From assembly GCA_910588405.1 (NCBI GenBank), contig CAJUPT010000006.1:1-64000 (forward strand): a stretch of 64,000 nt of DNA. Direction: 5' to 3'. A program made the translations under genes and the position numbers. The DNA is from an uncultured Lachnospiraceae bacterium. Lineage in GTDB: Bacteria; Bacillota; Clostridia; Lachnospirales; Lachnospiraceae. Positions 1 to 8,087 of the stretch are shown here, in pieces; within the stretch, counting starts at the first letter, position 1, and each line of letters starts with the position of its first letter. The notes beneath the pieces are model-generated. The model ran no database searches, was not told where the DNA came from, and was given only the letters and a program-made list of their open reading frames with translations.

Positions 1-106
1 ATACCGACATATAAGAACTTCTAAAGAGATAATCTAAATTCACCATAAATTTTTACAAATACAGATTTTTTACCCTTTTTTCGGTAATCTCTTTTTCTCC
101 ATCTCC

Positions 107-3100
107 CTACCGCTTCTCCCTCCAGTTCTCATTCCTCTCCTGGCTGGAAGCCGTGGCTCTGGCCAGCTGCAAAACGATCTCGCTGAAATACCTGGCCGGA
201 ACATCCTTTAACGGAATCGCCTTCTCCGGCTTCACCTCGTCATACATATAACTTCCCCGCTTAATTTTACCGGCCTCGTAAAACCTTGCGTCATATACGG
301 TGATTTCCTCATTCTCATCCCCCACAAACAGGCCGGAGAAATGCAGCTCCACGCCCAGTCCCAGCTCCTGATCTTCCCGATAAAAGGTATAATAGCCGCC
401 GGCATCCTGGACGGAGCCCCGGTACCAGCCCTGGGACTGCAGTTTTCCGGACAGAGACAGGCCGTTTAAGATACAGCCGCCGAACCGTTCCAGCTGCCGC
501 AGCTTTTCCTCTCCCGGCTCCAAAGGATAAACCGTCCGTTTCAGCTGTTCCACAGACTGCGCCACCTCGTAATCCTCCAGCTGCTCCTCCCATGTTTTCC
601 TGGATTCTTCCGACAGCTCGATGGGATGAACCAGGCCGATCTGGCAGGTCTCCGGCATGGTGTATTCTTCCTCATCCTCCGTGTTAAAGGTTCCGTCCTC
701 CATATACCGGAAAGTCTGAACCAGTTTTCCTTTTTCGTAAACACCCCAGATTAGGCTGATCGCAAACTGGTGCATCACCGGGTTTTTCACAAACAGGTTA
801 TTCCACCCCTCCTTAGACCATTTCCGCTCCACCGACAATGCCTGTTCCAGCCGCAGCTTCTGGTTGGCCACCGTGGTTTTCATCTGCTTTTTCATATCCT
901 TAAAAGCCTGATTTTCTTTCACCGCCAGTTCCGGGTCATCCTTTTTGCCGGGGGCAGGCAGATTTTTCAGCTTTTTGTCATTTTCATCAAAAATTTCCAG
1001 TTCCAGATTCTGGGTCAGATACACCTTGAACTTCCTGGTTCCGTAATCGAAAATCCGCTCCATCCTCTCATTAAATCCCAGATCCGGCACAATCTTATCC
1101 GCCAGCTCTTCCCTGGTCATGCCAAGCTGGGCCGCCGCGAAATCCAGGGCTGCGGCAGCCGCAGCCTTCACCTGCTTAAACTTAAACTTTCTGGCAATGC
1201 TGTCCACCGTCAAAAGCGCCGCCGGCTCGCTGTTCAGCGCCAGCGCCTTCACCGCCTCCGCCGCCATAGCTCCCCTGGCGTGCTGGGGCCATTCATTGAT
1301 CTGGTGCTTTAACCGCTCCACAATCTCGCTGCCGCCGTGAATCGAGGCTGCGTACAGCACCCATTTCTTTTTGGCCTCCGCCCCGGCTTCCAGCCATTTG
1401 TCAAACAGCTCATTGACATAAACCGCCAGCTCCCGCTCATCCAGCTTTTCCGCCAGCCAGGCAGCGTCCTTGCTGACGCCGGGCGTGGACATGGACGCAT
1501 AGCAGAGCAGGACTGCCTGCAGATACTCCTCACTTGCCTCTATCCGATTTGCTTCACCGGACACATCCTCTCCATCGCCCTGTCCCTTCATATGTACCGC
1601 ACAGAACGGCGTCTCATACGCCCAGGCCAGCGTCCGTTTCTTTCCGCCCTTATGCAGCTCTTTCACTTTTTCTTCCGGCGTGGCCGAAACCTGCTGCACC
1701 TCGTCGGAGGTCAGGTTCAGCACATCCCGAAGAAGCGCCGCCAGCTTGCTGCTCTTTTCCGTATCCAGGGCTTCCTGCAATAGCTGCCTGTACTCCGGCT
1801 CCTTCCATCCCCGCATAACCTGGATGGCCATCTCCCTCTGCGCCGCCTTCTTGGATTTCAGCAGACCGGTAATATCCGCCGCCCAATCCTTCTGCTTCCG
1901 CAGCACCTCCACCAGCGCCTCCTTCACCGCCTTCGAGCTGTCGCCGCCGTAGGCCAGCAGATCCTCCTTATGCCGCTCCGGCAGCCTGCCCAGCGTCTTC
2001 ACGCCCATGCTGCGCCCTGTGGCCCCCGCATCCCGGAATGCCTGAAGAGTTTTATCCGGCGTCTCGGCCAGATAACGGGAAAATGCCTTTACCGTGGCCT
2101 TCTCCACCATCTTCTTCTGACTCTCGGAATAAATATACTCATAAATCATCTCTCCGCATTGTAATTGATAATTCAGCGACAGCCCCGCTTCCGAAAGTCT
2201 GGCATACAGCTCTGCCGCCGCCTGTTCATTGGGCTGGTTCCGCCTTCCGGACTGAACAGTCGTCAATTCCTCCATCATCGCATAGGAGGCCCGCTTCATA
2301 ATCAAAATCACCAGGCATCTGGTATAAAAATCATCCTTTCCGTACATATCCCGGTACTGGTTCAGCAGATTCCGCTCTTGCCACGCATAACGGGAGCCCG
2401 CCTCCAGCTCTCCGGCATAAGGATAAATATCATCTGCCGGCAGCTCGCCCCGGAGATAATCACACAGCTGGGAAAAACCGCTGATACCCGCCGGGATCAC
2501 CGCCTTTATCACCTTCTCCCTCTGTCCGGACACCTTATCGTCCTTCAATCCTTTATACAGCGATTTATCCTTTGCCTTTACCACTTCCATCATCGCCTGG
2601 AAGCCGTTCCCATCCGCCTGATCCATACATTGGATGAAAAATGCGGAATCCCTGTCAAACTGGGTATATAAAATATTTTTATACTGCTTCTGCGCTGTCC
2701 ACAGCAGAAATTCCTTCTGATCGATATCAAAGAGCAAGTCAAAATTTCCGCCCCTTGCGGTCAGCTTATCGTCCATATTAAACCACTCCATCACAATCAG
2801 GAGGCCGCCCCGGTCGGCGGCAGCGCAGAGCCGGAGGAAGTTCCGCAGCTTGGGCGACAGTTCGAAGATTGAAAAAGCACAGCCTCCCAGCAGCCGGAGC
2901 AGGTACTGGTTCACCGCATATCCCCTGGACAGATTGTACAGCTGTTTGGGCAGCGGCTCATCCTTGGGCTGGCGCACATATTTCTCCATCGCCTCCGACG
3001 CATAGGCCGGGAGCTTTTTACTGAACAGATTTCCGATGCTGGAGGCAATGCTGTTCACGCAGTTATCCAGCATTTTCTGATCCCCCGCATCCGACAGATG

Positions 3101-3754
3101 CAGGACTTCATCCTCCGATTCTCCTTTGAACAGCTTCGTGATCCCTTTCAGCAGGCCGCCCTGCTGCCCGTCCTGCTTCCCCTCGTTTTTATTATAGGCA
3201 ATATCCCATTTCCGTTTCCGCTCCTTGTATCTCACGTGGAAATAGGCAGCGTACAGCACCATCAGGCCATTGTCAAATTTTCCCTTATGATAATCAAAAG
3301 CCTTTTTCAGCACCCCAGCATTGTTTCCGGCAAGCTCGATCAGCCGTTCAATCCAGTAACGGGTCAGATAATGCTGGTTTTCACATGCCTGTTCCGCATA
3401 CAGAGAACAGATGCAGGCCGCATCCAGCTGTTCCAGGCCGCCGCTTTTATACCGGAGCAGGTCGGAAGGATAGAGCATATAGCTGGTAGACTGCCCCAGC
3501 TGAAATACCAGCTGAAACAGGCGGGCATACTCCTGGTTCCTCCCCCTGTCGCTGAACTCCTTAAACAAACTCCGGAAACCTTTTTGCGTTTCCTCCGGTA
3601 CCTCAGACAGATCTCGGAAGGCCAGACAGTCCAGATGGGACTGCTCTCCCCCTTCCAGATAATACTCCCCATGATCCAGCTCCTCCTGGGTCAGCGGTAA
3701 TTGAGACAACAGATTCATCATTTTCTGCAGACGCAGTTCATTTGGATTTTGCAT
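107..3754 (-). CDS. DUF4132 domain protein (YehI-like), 1215 aa
   Basis: Large cytosolic protein with no signal peptide or membrane segment. The first ~850 residues are helical and charged, with HEAT-like stretches. The last ~350 residues carry the DUF4132 signature (a W-G-V-Y segment, then an acidic EDEEE stretch, then I-G-L-V-H-P). The start is supported by GAGGAGG eight bases upstream of the ATG. Length is close to E. coli YehI (about 1200 aa), but I do not see a WGR domain. In enterobacteria this family is encoded next to the MoxR/DUF5682/VWA/SWIM genes yehLMPQ. The same four genes lie here at 16.8-24.3 kb on the same strand, so this is probably a detached member of that set. Biochemical function is unknown. 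Family call is firm, system membership is inferred. Confidence 0.85.
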   Translation of the reverse strand: MQNPNELRLQKMMNLLSQLPLTQEELDHGEYYLEGGEQSHLDCLAFRDLSEVPEETQKGFRSLFKEFSDRGRNQEYARLFQLVFQLGQSTSYMLYPSDLLRYKSGGLEQLDAACICSLYAEQACENQHYLTRYWIERLIELAGNNAGVLKKAFDYHKGKFDNGLMVLYAAYFHVRYKERKRKWDIAYNKNEGKQDGQQGGLLKGITKLFKGESEDEVLHLSDAGDQKMLDNCVNSIASSIGNLFSKKLPAYASEAMEKYVRQPKDEPLPKQLYNLSRGYAVNQYLLRLLGGCAFSIFELSPKLRNFLRLCAAADRGGLLIVMEWFNMDDKLTARGGNFDLLFDIDQKEFLLWTAQKQYKNILYTQFDRDSAFFIQCMDQADGNGFQAMMEVVKAKDKSLYKGLKDDKVSGQREKVIKAVIPAGISGFSQLCDYLRGELPADDIYPYAGELEAGSRYAWQERNLLNQYRDMYGKDDFYTRCLVILIMKRASYAMMEELTTVQSGRRNQPNEQAAAELYARLSEAGLSLNYQLQCGEMIYEYIYSESQKKMVEKATVKAFSRYLAETPDKTLQAFRDAGATGRSMGVKTLGRLPERHKEDLLAYGGDSSKAVKEALVEVLRKQKDWAADITGLLKSKKAAQREMAIQVMRGWKEPEYRQLLQEALDTEKSSKLAALLRDVLNLTSDEVQQVSATPEEKVKELHKGGKKRTLAWAYETPFCAVHMKGQGDGEDVSGEANRIEASEEYLQAVLLCYASMSTPGVSKDAAWLAEKLDERELAVYVNELFDKWLEAGAEAKKKWVLYAASIHGGSEIVERLKHQINEWPQHARGAMAAEAVKALALNSEPAALLTVDSIARKFKFKQVKAAAAAALDFAAAQLGMTREELADKIVPDLGFNERMERIFDYGTRKFKVYLTQNLELEIFDENDKKLKNLPAPGKKDDPELAVKENQAFKDMKKQMKTTVANQKLRLEQALSVERKWSKEGWNNLFVKNPVMHQFAISLIWGVYEKGKLVQTFRYMEDGTFNTEDEEEYTMPETCQIGLVHPIELSEESRKTWEEQLEDYEVAQSVEQLKRTVYPLEPGEEKLRQLERFGGCILNGLSLSGKLQSQGWYRGSVQDAGGYYTFYREDQELGLGVELHFSGLFVGDENEEITVYDARFYEAGKIKRGSYMYDEVKPEKAIPLKDVPARYFSEIVLQLARATASSQERNENWREKR

Positions 3755-3811
3755 ATCGTGTCCTCCTCGTGGCAGATTTCATCGGCCATGCGTATCAAAT
3801 GTTTTTCATAT

Positions 3812-3981
3812 CCTAGTGTACTGTCTGGTTCATATCTGGTAAAACTCCGCCGGATATTTTTCTGAGAGTGCTGCTTCACAAACGCAGGCGTAGCGATGGC
3901 TACGCTGAGGCTTGGAAAGTAGTGCTATCAGGAAAATAGACAAGGAGGTTTGCCTGAATATGAGCCAGACAGTACACTAGG
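3812..3981. repeat. 170-bp MITE-like element with 23-bp terminal inverted repeats
   Basis: The two ends are 23-bp inverted repeats differing at one base; the outer part reads CCTAGTGTACTGTCTGG. They enclose about 124 bp that contain a hairpin (GCGTAGC / GCTACGC) but no ORF of note. TAT flanks both sides and could be a target duplication. The element fills most of the gap between the DUF4132 gene and the radical SAM gene. A small palindrome with the same CCTAGT/ACTAGG ends lies at 57821. A transposon-derived MITE is the simplest reading, and a structured RNA is an alternative. Confidence 0.65.
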
Positions 3982-4060
3982 TATTTTTGCTCTTAAAAGA
4001 AAAACAATCCGCTTTTTTCGCTATATCTACAGTTTAACATGAAAAAATAGTCTGGTAAAG

Positions 4061-4098
4061 AAAAAAACCGGGAATCCATCCCTGAATTCCCGGTTTTT
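4061..4098 (-). terminator. Rho-independent terminator after the radical SAM gene
   Basis: An 8-bp stem (CCGGGAAT / ATTCCCGG) with a 10-nt loop is flanked by A-rich and T-rich tracts on both sides, so it can act in either direction. It lies about 65 bp past the stop of the radical SAM gene. Confidence 0.85.
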
Positions 4099-4163
4099 AT
4101 GCTATGTGATTTCCAGTTATACCCGTGAGTATAGCTCTTCATATTCCTTTCCGGCACGCATTT

Positions 4164-5048
4164 TCACTCCATCCCCAAGTCCCACAAACTTATCTGTCCT
4201 CCAAAATCATTTTCAGGGAAAGCATGCAGATACTGAAATATCTGTTCATTATCGCAAAGGATTCCCGCCTCTTTGCATTTCCGGTAAAATAATTCCATCA
4301 GACGGCTGCCGTCCGGACTTTCAATTATATACTGGTTTCCATACGTCCGCATATATTGTTCTTTTAAGCCCGGAAACCAGCGATCCAGCTGCTGATAAAA
4401 ATACTCCCGGTTTCCTTCCCGGAGGGTCAGCCCCATACCAAAGCAGATCACGCCGTAAACCTTCGCCTCCTGGCACAGCTCCAAAATACCGGAAATATTA
4501 TCCTCCGTATCATTGATAAAGGGCAGAATCGGCGTCATCCATACGACGGTGGGAATTCCCGCATCCCGCAGCCGTTTTAATACGGCAAAGCGTTCTCTTG
4601 TCGTGCATACATTCGGCTCAACTTTTTCGCACAGTTCTTCATCATAAGTGGTCAGGGTCATCTGCACAACGCATTTTGTCTTTTCATTGATTTTCTGCAG
4701 CAGGTCTAAATCCCGTAAAATACGGTCTGACTTTGTGATGACCGTGAAGCCAAACCCATAAGTATCGATCAGTTGCAGCGCCTTCCTGACGTTTCCGATT
4801 TCCATTTCCAGAGGGATATAGGGGTCGGTCATGGCGCCTGTGCCAATCATGCATTTCTTCCGCTTACGCTTAAGAGCACAGGCCAGCAGGTCGATTGCAT
4901 TCTCTTTTACCTCGATATCCTCAAAATCGTGTTCCATATGGTAACATTTGCTTCTGGAATCACAGTAAATACACCCATGGGTGCAGCCACGGTACAGGTT
5001 CATTCCGTTTTTGGATGACAGGATTCCCTTCGCTTTCACAAAATGCAT
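4164..5048 (-). CDS. SPL-family radical SAM protein
   Basis: A 294-aa protein with the radical SAM cluster motif C-x3-C-x2-C at residues 22, 26 and 29 (GCTHGCIYC), in the form typical of the spore photoproduct lyase-like group (COG1533). These proteins bind a [4Fe-4S] cluster and S-adenosylmethionine to generate a 5'-deoxyadenosyl radical. Most members outside true SplB have no assigned substrate. True SplB is longer and carries an extra C-terminal cysteine region, so this is unlikely to be the lyase itself. The ATG follows GGAGGGG at good spacing. It stands alone, with a terminator downstream and a long palindrome upstream. Confidence 0.8.
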   Translation of the reverse strand: MHFVKAKGILSSKNGMNLYRGCTHGCIYCDSRSKCYHMEHDFEDIEVKENAIDLLACALKRKRKKCMIGTGAMTDPYIPLEMEIGNVRKALQLIDTYGFGFTVITKSDRILRDLDLLQKINEKTKCVVQMTLTTYDEELCEKVEPNVCTTRERFAVLKRLRDAGIPTVVWMTPILPFINDTEDNISGILELCQEAKVYGVICFGMGLTLREGNREYFYQQLDRWFPGLKEQYMRTYGNQYIIESPDGSRLMELFYRKCKEAGILCDNEQIFQYLHAFPENDFGGQISLWDLGME

Positions 5049-5075
5049 TGGCGGTGTCCCCTCCTAATGGTCAGC

Positions 5076-5122
5076 ATGTACGCTCGGAATCTCACAGGTA
5101 CTGAGAGATTCCGAGCGTACAT
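5076..5122. repeat. Long perfect palindrome (18-bp arms) upstream of radical SAM gene
   Basis: The arms ATGTACGCTCGGAATCTC and its exact complement are separated by 11 bases. Neither side has a U-run, so this is not a standard terminator. The same end sequence recurs in diverged form at 7877-8040 as inverted termini of a longer element, which marks it as a mobile or REP-like repeat family. A regulatory hairpin for the radical SAM mRNA is the alternative. Confidence 0.7.
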
Positions 5123-5162
5123 TATCCTGCGGCCATACAGAATATGTCTGAACGCTCCTCAA

Positions 5163-5435
5163 TTATTTCTTCCACCGTTTTAATGTGGGAAACCATGCAA
5201 GCATGGCTTTTCTCGCTTCTTCCCCGCTCATCTCCGGATGTGCCGCCGTCATATGGGGCACGCACACCTCCACCATTTCTTCCATTGTACCCGCAAAGGT
5301 AAATGCGCCGTTTTCAAAACAATATTTGCAGTAGTCTTCGTTTTTGCTACCGTCGGCATTGGTTCCGTACATCTCATCCGTCTCACCCATAGGCATACCG
5401 CAGCACTGGCAGAATTGTTGATTCATCTCGTTCAT
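5163..5435 (-). CDS. Small zinc-ribbon protein
   Basis: A 90-aa protein. The first half has two cysteine pairs (CQCCGMPM at residues 8-15 and CKYCF near 36-40), typical of the putative zinc-ribbon family with a C-C-G-M-P start. The second half is a helical tail containing E-E-A-R-K-A-M and ends in basic residues. Such proteins often act as small accessory or regulatory factors, but none has a clear role. The ATG is preceded by GGAGG at 8-nt spacing. Two tandem copies of a 103-bp repeat lie directly upstream, so its transcript probably begins with or reads through them. Confidence 0.75.
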   Translation of the reverse strand: MNEMNQQFCQCCGMPMGETDEMYGTNADGSKNEDYCKYCFENGAFTFAGTMEEMVEVCVPHMTAAHPEMSGEEARKAMLAWFPTLKRWKK

Positions 5436-5453
5436 TCTCTTTTCCTCCTAATT

Positions 5454-5683
5454 TAGTTCCGCAACTCCCCTTCCAAGCCCCCTGGATCTGGGAGAATTTC
5501 CAGCCACTAAAGTGTCTGTAAATCCTCCCGGGGCTTGTACGGTATGTTGCTGTTTCTAGTTCCGCAACTCCCCTTCCAAGCCCCCTGGATCTGGGAGAAT
5601 TTCCAGCCACTAAAGTGTCTGTAAATCCTCCCGGGGCTTGTACGGTACGTTGCTGTTTCTAGTTCCGCAACTCCCCTTCCCTC
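5454..5683 (-). repeat. Tandem 103-bp structured repeats (2 full copies, 1 partial)
   Basis: Copies begin at 5454, 5557 and 5660 with TAGTTCCGCAACTCCCC and are almost identical; the third stops after about 24 bp. Read on the minus strand, each unit folds as nested stems: outer CAAGCCCC with GGGGCTTG, inner GGGAG.ATTT with AAAT.CTCCC. Diverged copies occur at 27484, 53589 and 61658, all in the same orientation. Two of these lie just upstream of minus-strand start codons (27484, 53589). The 61658 copy lies inside the 3' end of an ABC ATPase gene and upstream of its permease partner. It is a dispersed REP-like family, not CRISPR. Confidence 0.85.
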
Positions 5684-5696
5684 GCTATGAGCACTT

Positions 5697-5806
5697 AGGG
5701 TCTGTCTTTTAGACCCTTACGTGCGATGCATGGAAAATTGTTAGCGGGTGTTCTTTAGCCGCTTACTATTTTCCAAAGCCTTACTACGGTATCCAGTATA
5801 TCGCAC
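5697..5806. other. Strongly structured non-coding segment
   Basis: Several nested complementary segments occur in 110 bp: hairpin AGGGTCT/AGACCCT; outer stem GTGCGAT/ATCGCAC; within it GGAAAAT/ATTTTCC; and within that GCGG/CCGC. No coding potential is seen. It sits between the 103-bp repeats and the end of the WYL regulator, and a hairpin TGACAC-CCT-GTGTCA overlaps that gene's stop codon. It could be a small RNA or a decayed mobile element; I do not recognise it as a known RNA family. Confidence 0.5.
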
Positions 5807-5824
5807 ATACCCTGACACCCTGTG

Positions 5825-6721
5825 TCATGGTTTATTTTTTTCGTAAATTAATTTCGCCTGCCTCGCCACGGCCTCTTTTAACGAAGCCGGGGAAAGGATT
5901 TCCACCTGGGTTCCGAAGGATAACAGATACCCGGTCAGCCACGCATCCTCCGGCATCCTGGCACAGGCAACAAGCGAGCCGTCCCCCTGCTGCCGCACCT
6001 GAGTTTTGTCGAATTCATCATAAACCCTGTATGCCATTTCCCGTGGGAACCGAAGGGTAATCTGCCGGTATTCCCCTTCATAAGCCTCCTCCTGCTCCGG
6101 AAAATCCCGGCGCTGAAAGCCTTCCTCCAAAATTTCCAGATCCAGAATGCGGTTTAATTTAAACATCCGCCAGTCCTCCCGCTCCATACAAAAGGCTTTC
6201 AGATACCATGCATTTGATTTGTAAGCCAGCTTACAGGGCTGTACGGTTCTTACACTGGCCTCGCCACTGGCTCCCGCATACCGGAGCCTGACGCTCCTGC
6301 AATGAATCACCGCCGATTTCAGCAGCTCGAATTTTTCATTGTCAAACAGGTTATCCCCCCATCTGGAAAAATCCACCTCAAGCCAGTTCTCCGAAGGGAG
6401 CCGGAACAATGCCGAAAGCTTCTGCAGCGTTTGGCTGCCGCCGATATTCTGCATGAAATTGATGCCCTGCAAGGCCGTAAGGATCTCCTGCTTTTCCTCC
6501 TCTGACAAAACGGCCTGATCCAGCACAAAATCATGCATTAAGCGGATGCCTCCGTTTCTGCCCGCTTCCGCATAGACGGGAATCCCTGCCCCGCTCAGTG
6601 CGTCTATATCCCTGTAAATCGTCCTGACCGACACCTCAAACTTTTCCGCCAGCTCCGGCGCGGTGGCCCGGCCTTTATCCAGTAAATAATATACAATCTT
6701 AAACAATCTGCTCTCCTGCAT
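5825..6721 (-). CDS. WYL-domain transcriptional regulator (YafY family)
   Basis: The N-terminal ~60 residues form a DeoR-type winged helix (S-V-R-T-I-Y-R-D-I-D-A-L). A middle segment leads to a WYL sensor domain in the C-terminal half (A-W-Y-L-K-A-F-C), followed by a WCX-type tail. Such regulators bind DNA and respond to small ligands or nucleic acids. I chose the ATG at 6721 because GAGGAG sits 8 bases upstream and it begins directly at the helix-turn-helix; the reading frame stays open 46 codons further up. It is transcribed away from the VanW-like gene, so the shared 200-bp gap may be its operator region. Confidence 0.88.
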   Translation of the reverse strand: MQESRLFKIVYYLLDKGRATAPELAEKFEVSVRTIYRDIDALSGAGIPVYAEAGRNGGIRLMHDFVLDQAVLSEEEKQEILTALQGINFMQNIGGSQTLQKLSALFRLPSENWLEVDFSRWGDNLFDNEKFELLKSAVIHCRSVRLRYAGASGEASVRTVQPCKLAYKSNAWYLKAFCMEREDWRMFKLNRILDLEILEEGFQRRDFPEQEEAYEGEYRQITLRFPREMAYRVYDEFDKTQVRQQGDGSLVACARMPEDAWLTGYLLSFGTQVEILSPASLKEAVARQAKLIYEKNKP

Positions 6722-6901
6722 CGCCGTCTCCTCGCTTTTCTGTCCGCATAGGTTCATTTGCACATTTTGTAAAACCGCTTCCATTATCGGCCATAGTATG
6801 ATACAATTTTCCGTAGAAAGAGATTCCCTGTGATATGGAATCTCCATTTTAAGAATCACCCGGAGGAAAAGTATGAAAGTAAACTTTCAAATCTACCTCA
6901 A

Positions 6902-6921
6902 TGACGCAGCAAACTGCGTCA
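6902..6921 (+). promoter_or_regulatory. Hairpin between two possible starts of the VanW-like gene
   Basis: TGACGCAG-CAAA-CTGCGTCA is a perfect 8-bp stem. It lies between an in-frame ATG at 6873 (with its own GGAGG) and the ATG at 6936 (with GAGGAAAG) that begins the signal peptide. It could be an operator for the divergent WYL regulator or a translational control element. Confidence 0.5.
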
Positions 6922-6935
6922 GGAAAGAGGAAAGT

Positions 6936-7808
6936 ATGAAACAAAAAATTAGTCTTTTTATTTCCATGCTCTTATGCTTCTGCATGCTGTACGGAAGCGG
7001 AACGCCCGCTATGGCAGCGCCGGCAGCGCTTACGAACCTGACCTTTGACGCCGACTATTACTACAACACCAACGTGGATCTGCAAGTCGCCCTGGGCTAT
7101 GATTACAATAAATTATACCGCCATTATCTCAATTTCGGCCTGGCGGAAGGCCGGTCGGGCAGCGCGGAATTTAACTGCCTGGTCTACCGGAATAACTATC
7201 CGGATCTGCAGACCGCCTTTGGAAATGACCTTTATGCCATCTGCCTTCATTATGAAACATCCGGAAAAGCCGAGGGACGGAACGCAATCACCAGCATTGC
7301 GGCGCCCGCGGCTGCTTCCGATCCCATGGCCGCGCCTGACGCCGCTCCCGTGGCTGATCCCGCCGGCACGCTGATCGGCGGCTATTCCACCGCCTACGAT
7401 CCAAACGCTTCGCGGGCGGTCAACGTGTTCCTGGCCGCATCCAGAATCAACGGCGTCATCGTCCAGCCCGGGGAAAGTTTTTCTTTCAACCGATCCATTC
7501 TGCCAAGGACTGCATCCAACGGCTATGTAGAAGGCTATGTCATCATGGGAAATCGGTTTGTTCCCGGAATGGGCGGCGGAATCTGCCAGGTTTCCTCCAC
7601 CCTGTACGCCGCCATGGTCAGCGCAGGCCTTCCGGCCACCGAACGGCATCCCCACTCCCTGTCGGTTGATTATATTCCGTCAGGACTGGACGCAACGATT
7701 TTCGGCAATACGTTGGATCTGAGATTCACCAACATCTTTCCGCAGCCCATCCAGATCCGGGCGGCGGCAGACCAGGGAATTCTAACCATATTGATTTATC
7801 TGCTGTAG
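6936..7808 (+). CDS. Secreted VanW-like protein with two N-terminal ~40-aa repeats
   Basis: From the ATG at 6936 the protein has a clear signal peptide (K-Q-K then a hydrophobic core ending A-M-A-A). Two repeats of about 40 residues follow, with the pattern F-D-A-x-Y-Y / D-L-Q-x-A-x-G / H-Y-x-x-G-x-A-E-G-R. Then an Ala/Pro linker leads to a VanW domain in the last ~130 residues (P-G-E-S-F-S-F-N and G-G-G-I-C-Q-V-S-S). VanW domains occur in exported cell-envelope proteins of Gram-positives; their chemistry is not settled. The repeats suggest wall binding. A terminator follows immediately. Confidence 0.85.
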   Translation: MKQKISLFISMLLCFCMLYGSGTPAMAAPAALTNLTFDADYYYNTNVDLQVALGYDYNKLYRHYLNFGLAEGRSGSAEFNCLVYRNNYPDLQTAFGNDLYAICLHYETSGKAEGRNAITSIAAPAAASDPMAAPDAAPVADPAGTLIGGYSTAYDPNASRAVNVFLAASRINGVIVQPGESFSFNRSILPRTASNGYVEGYVIMGNRFVPGMGGGICQVSSTLYAAMVSAGLPATERHPHSLSVDYIPSGLDATIFGNTLDLRFTNIFPQPIQIRAAADQGILTILIYLL

Positions 7809-7820
7809 GCAGGCATACGC

Positions 7821-7848
7821 AAAAGGGGGATGGCATTCCCCCTTTTTT
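7821..7848 (+). terminator. Terminator of VanW-like gene
   Basis: AAAAGGGGGA-TGGCA-TTCCCCCTTTTTT forms a strong GC stem followed by six T residues, 12 bases after the stop codon. Confidence 0.93.
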
Positions 7849-7876
7849 GCATCGATTTCTTTGCCGAAAAAACTCT

Positions 7877-8040
7877 AATGTGCCCTCGGAGCCTCGCAGT
7901 GCCTGATTTTGTGAAATGATTTTTGTTCAAATGTATACAAATTTGTGAGACATACGTAGAGCATAAGTTAAATAAATTTGTGTACATCCAGCGAAAAAAC
8001 TGCCGCAAAAGCAAATGCCATAAGATTCCAAGCGTACATT
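7877..8040. repeat. 164-bp element with diverged terminal inverted repeats
   Basis: The left end AATGTGCCCTCGGAGCCT and the complement of the right end AATGTACGCTTGGAATCT match each other and match the palindrome at 5076-5122. The interior is AT-rich without a convincing gene. It fills most of the gap between the VanW-like gene and the HPS-PHI gene. I read it as a decayed MITE of the same family as 5076. Confidence 0.5.
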
Positions 8041-8087
8041 ACTATGAAATTAAGGCATCAAAAGCTTTTTGCCGTAATGACTCCGAT

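Noticed and set aside
770-3700. Several long plus-strand frames (up to 200 codons) opposite the DUF4132 gene
   Set aside because: Antisense shadows of a high-GC coding region; no ribosome-binding sites or recognisable domains.
5454-5683. Possible CRISPR array from tandem repeats
   Set aside because: Units of 103 bp are contiguous without unique spacers, and no cas genes are present.
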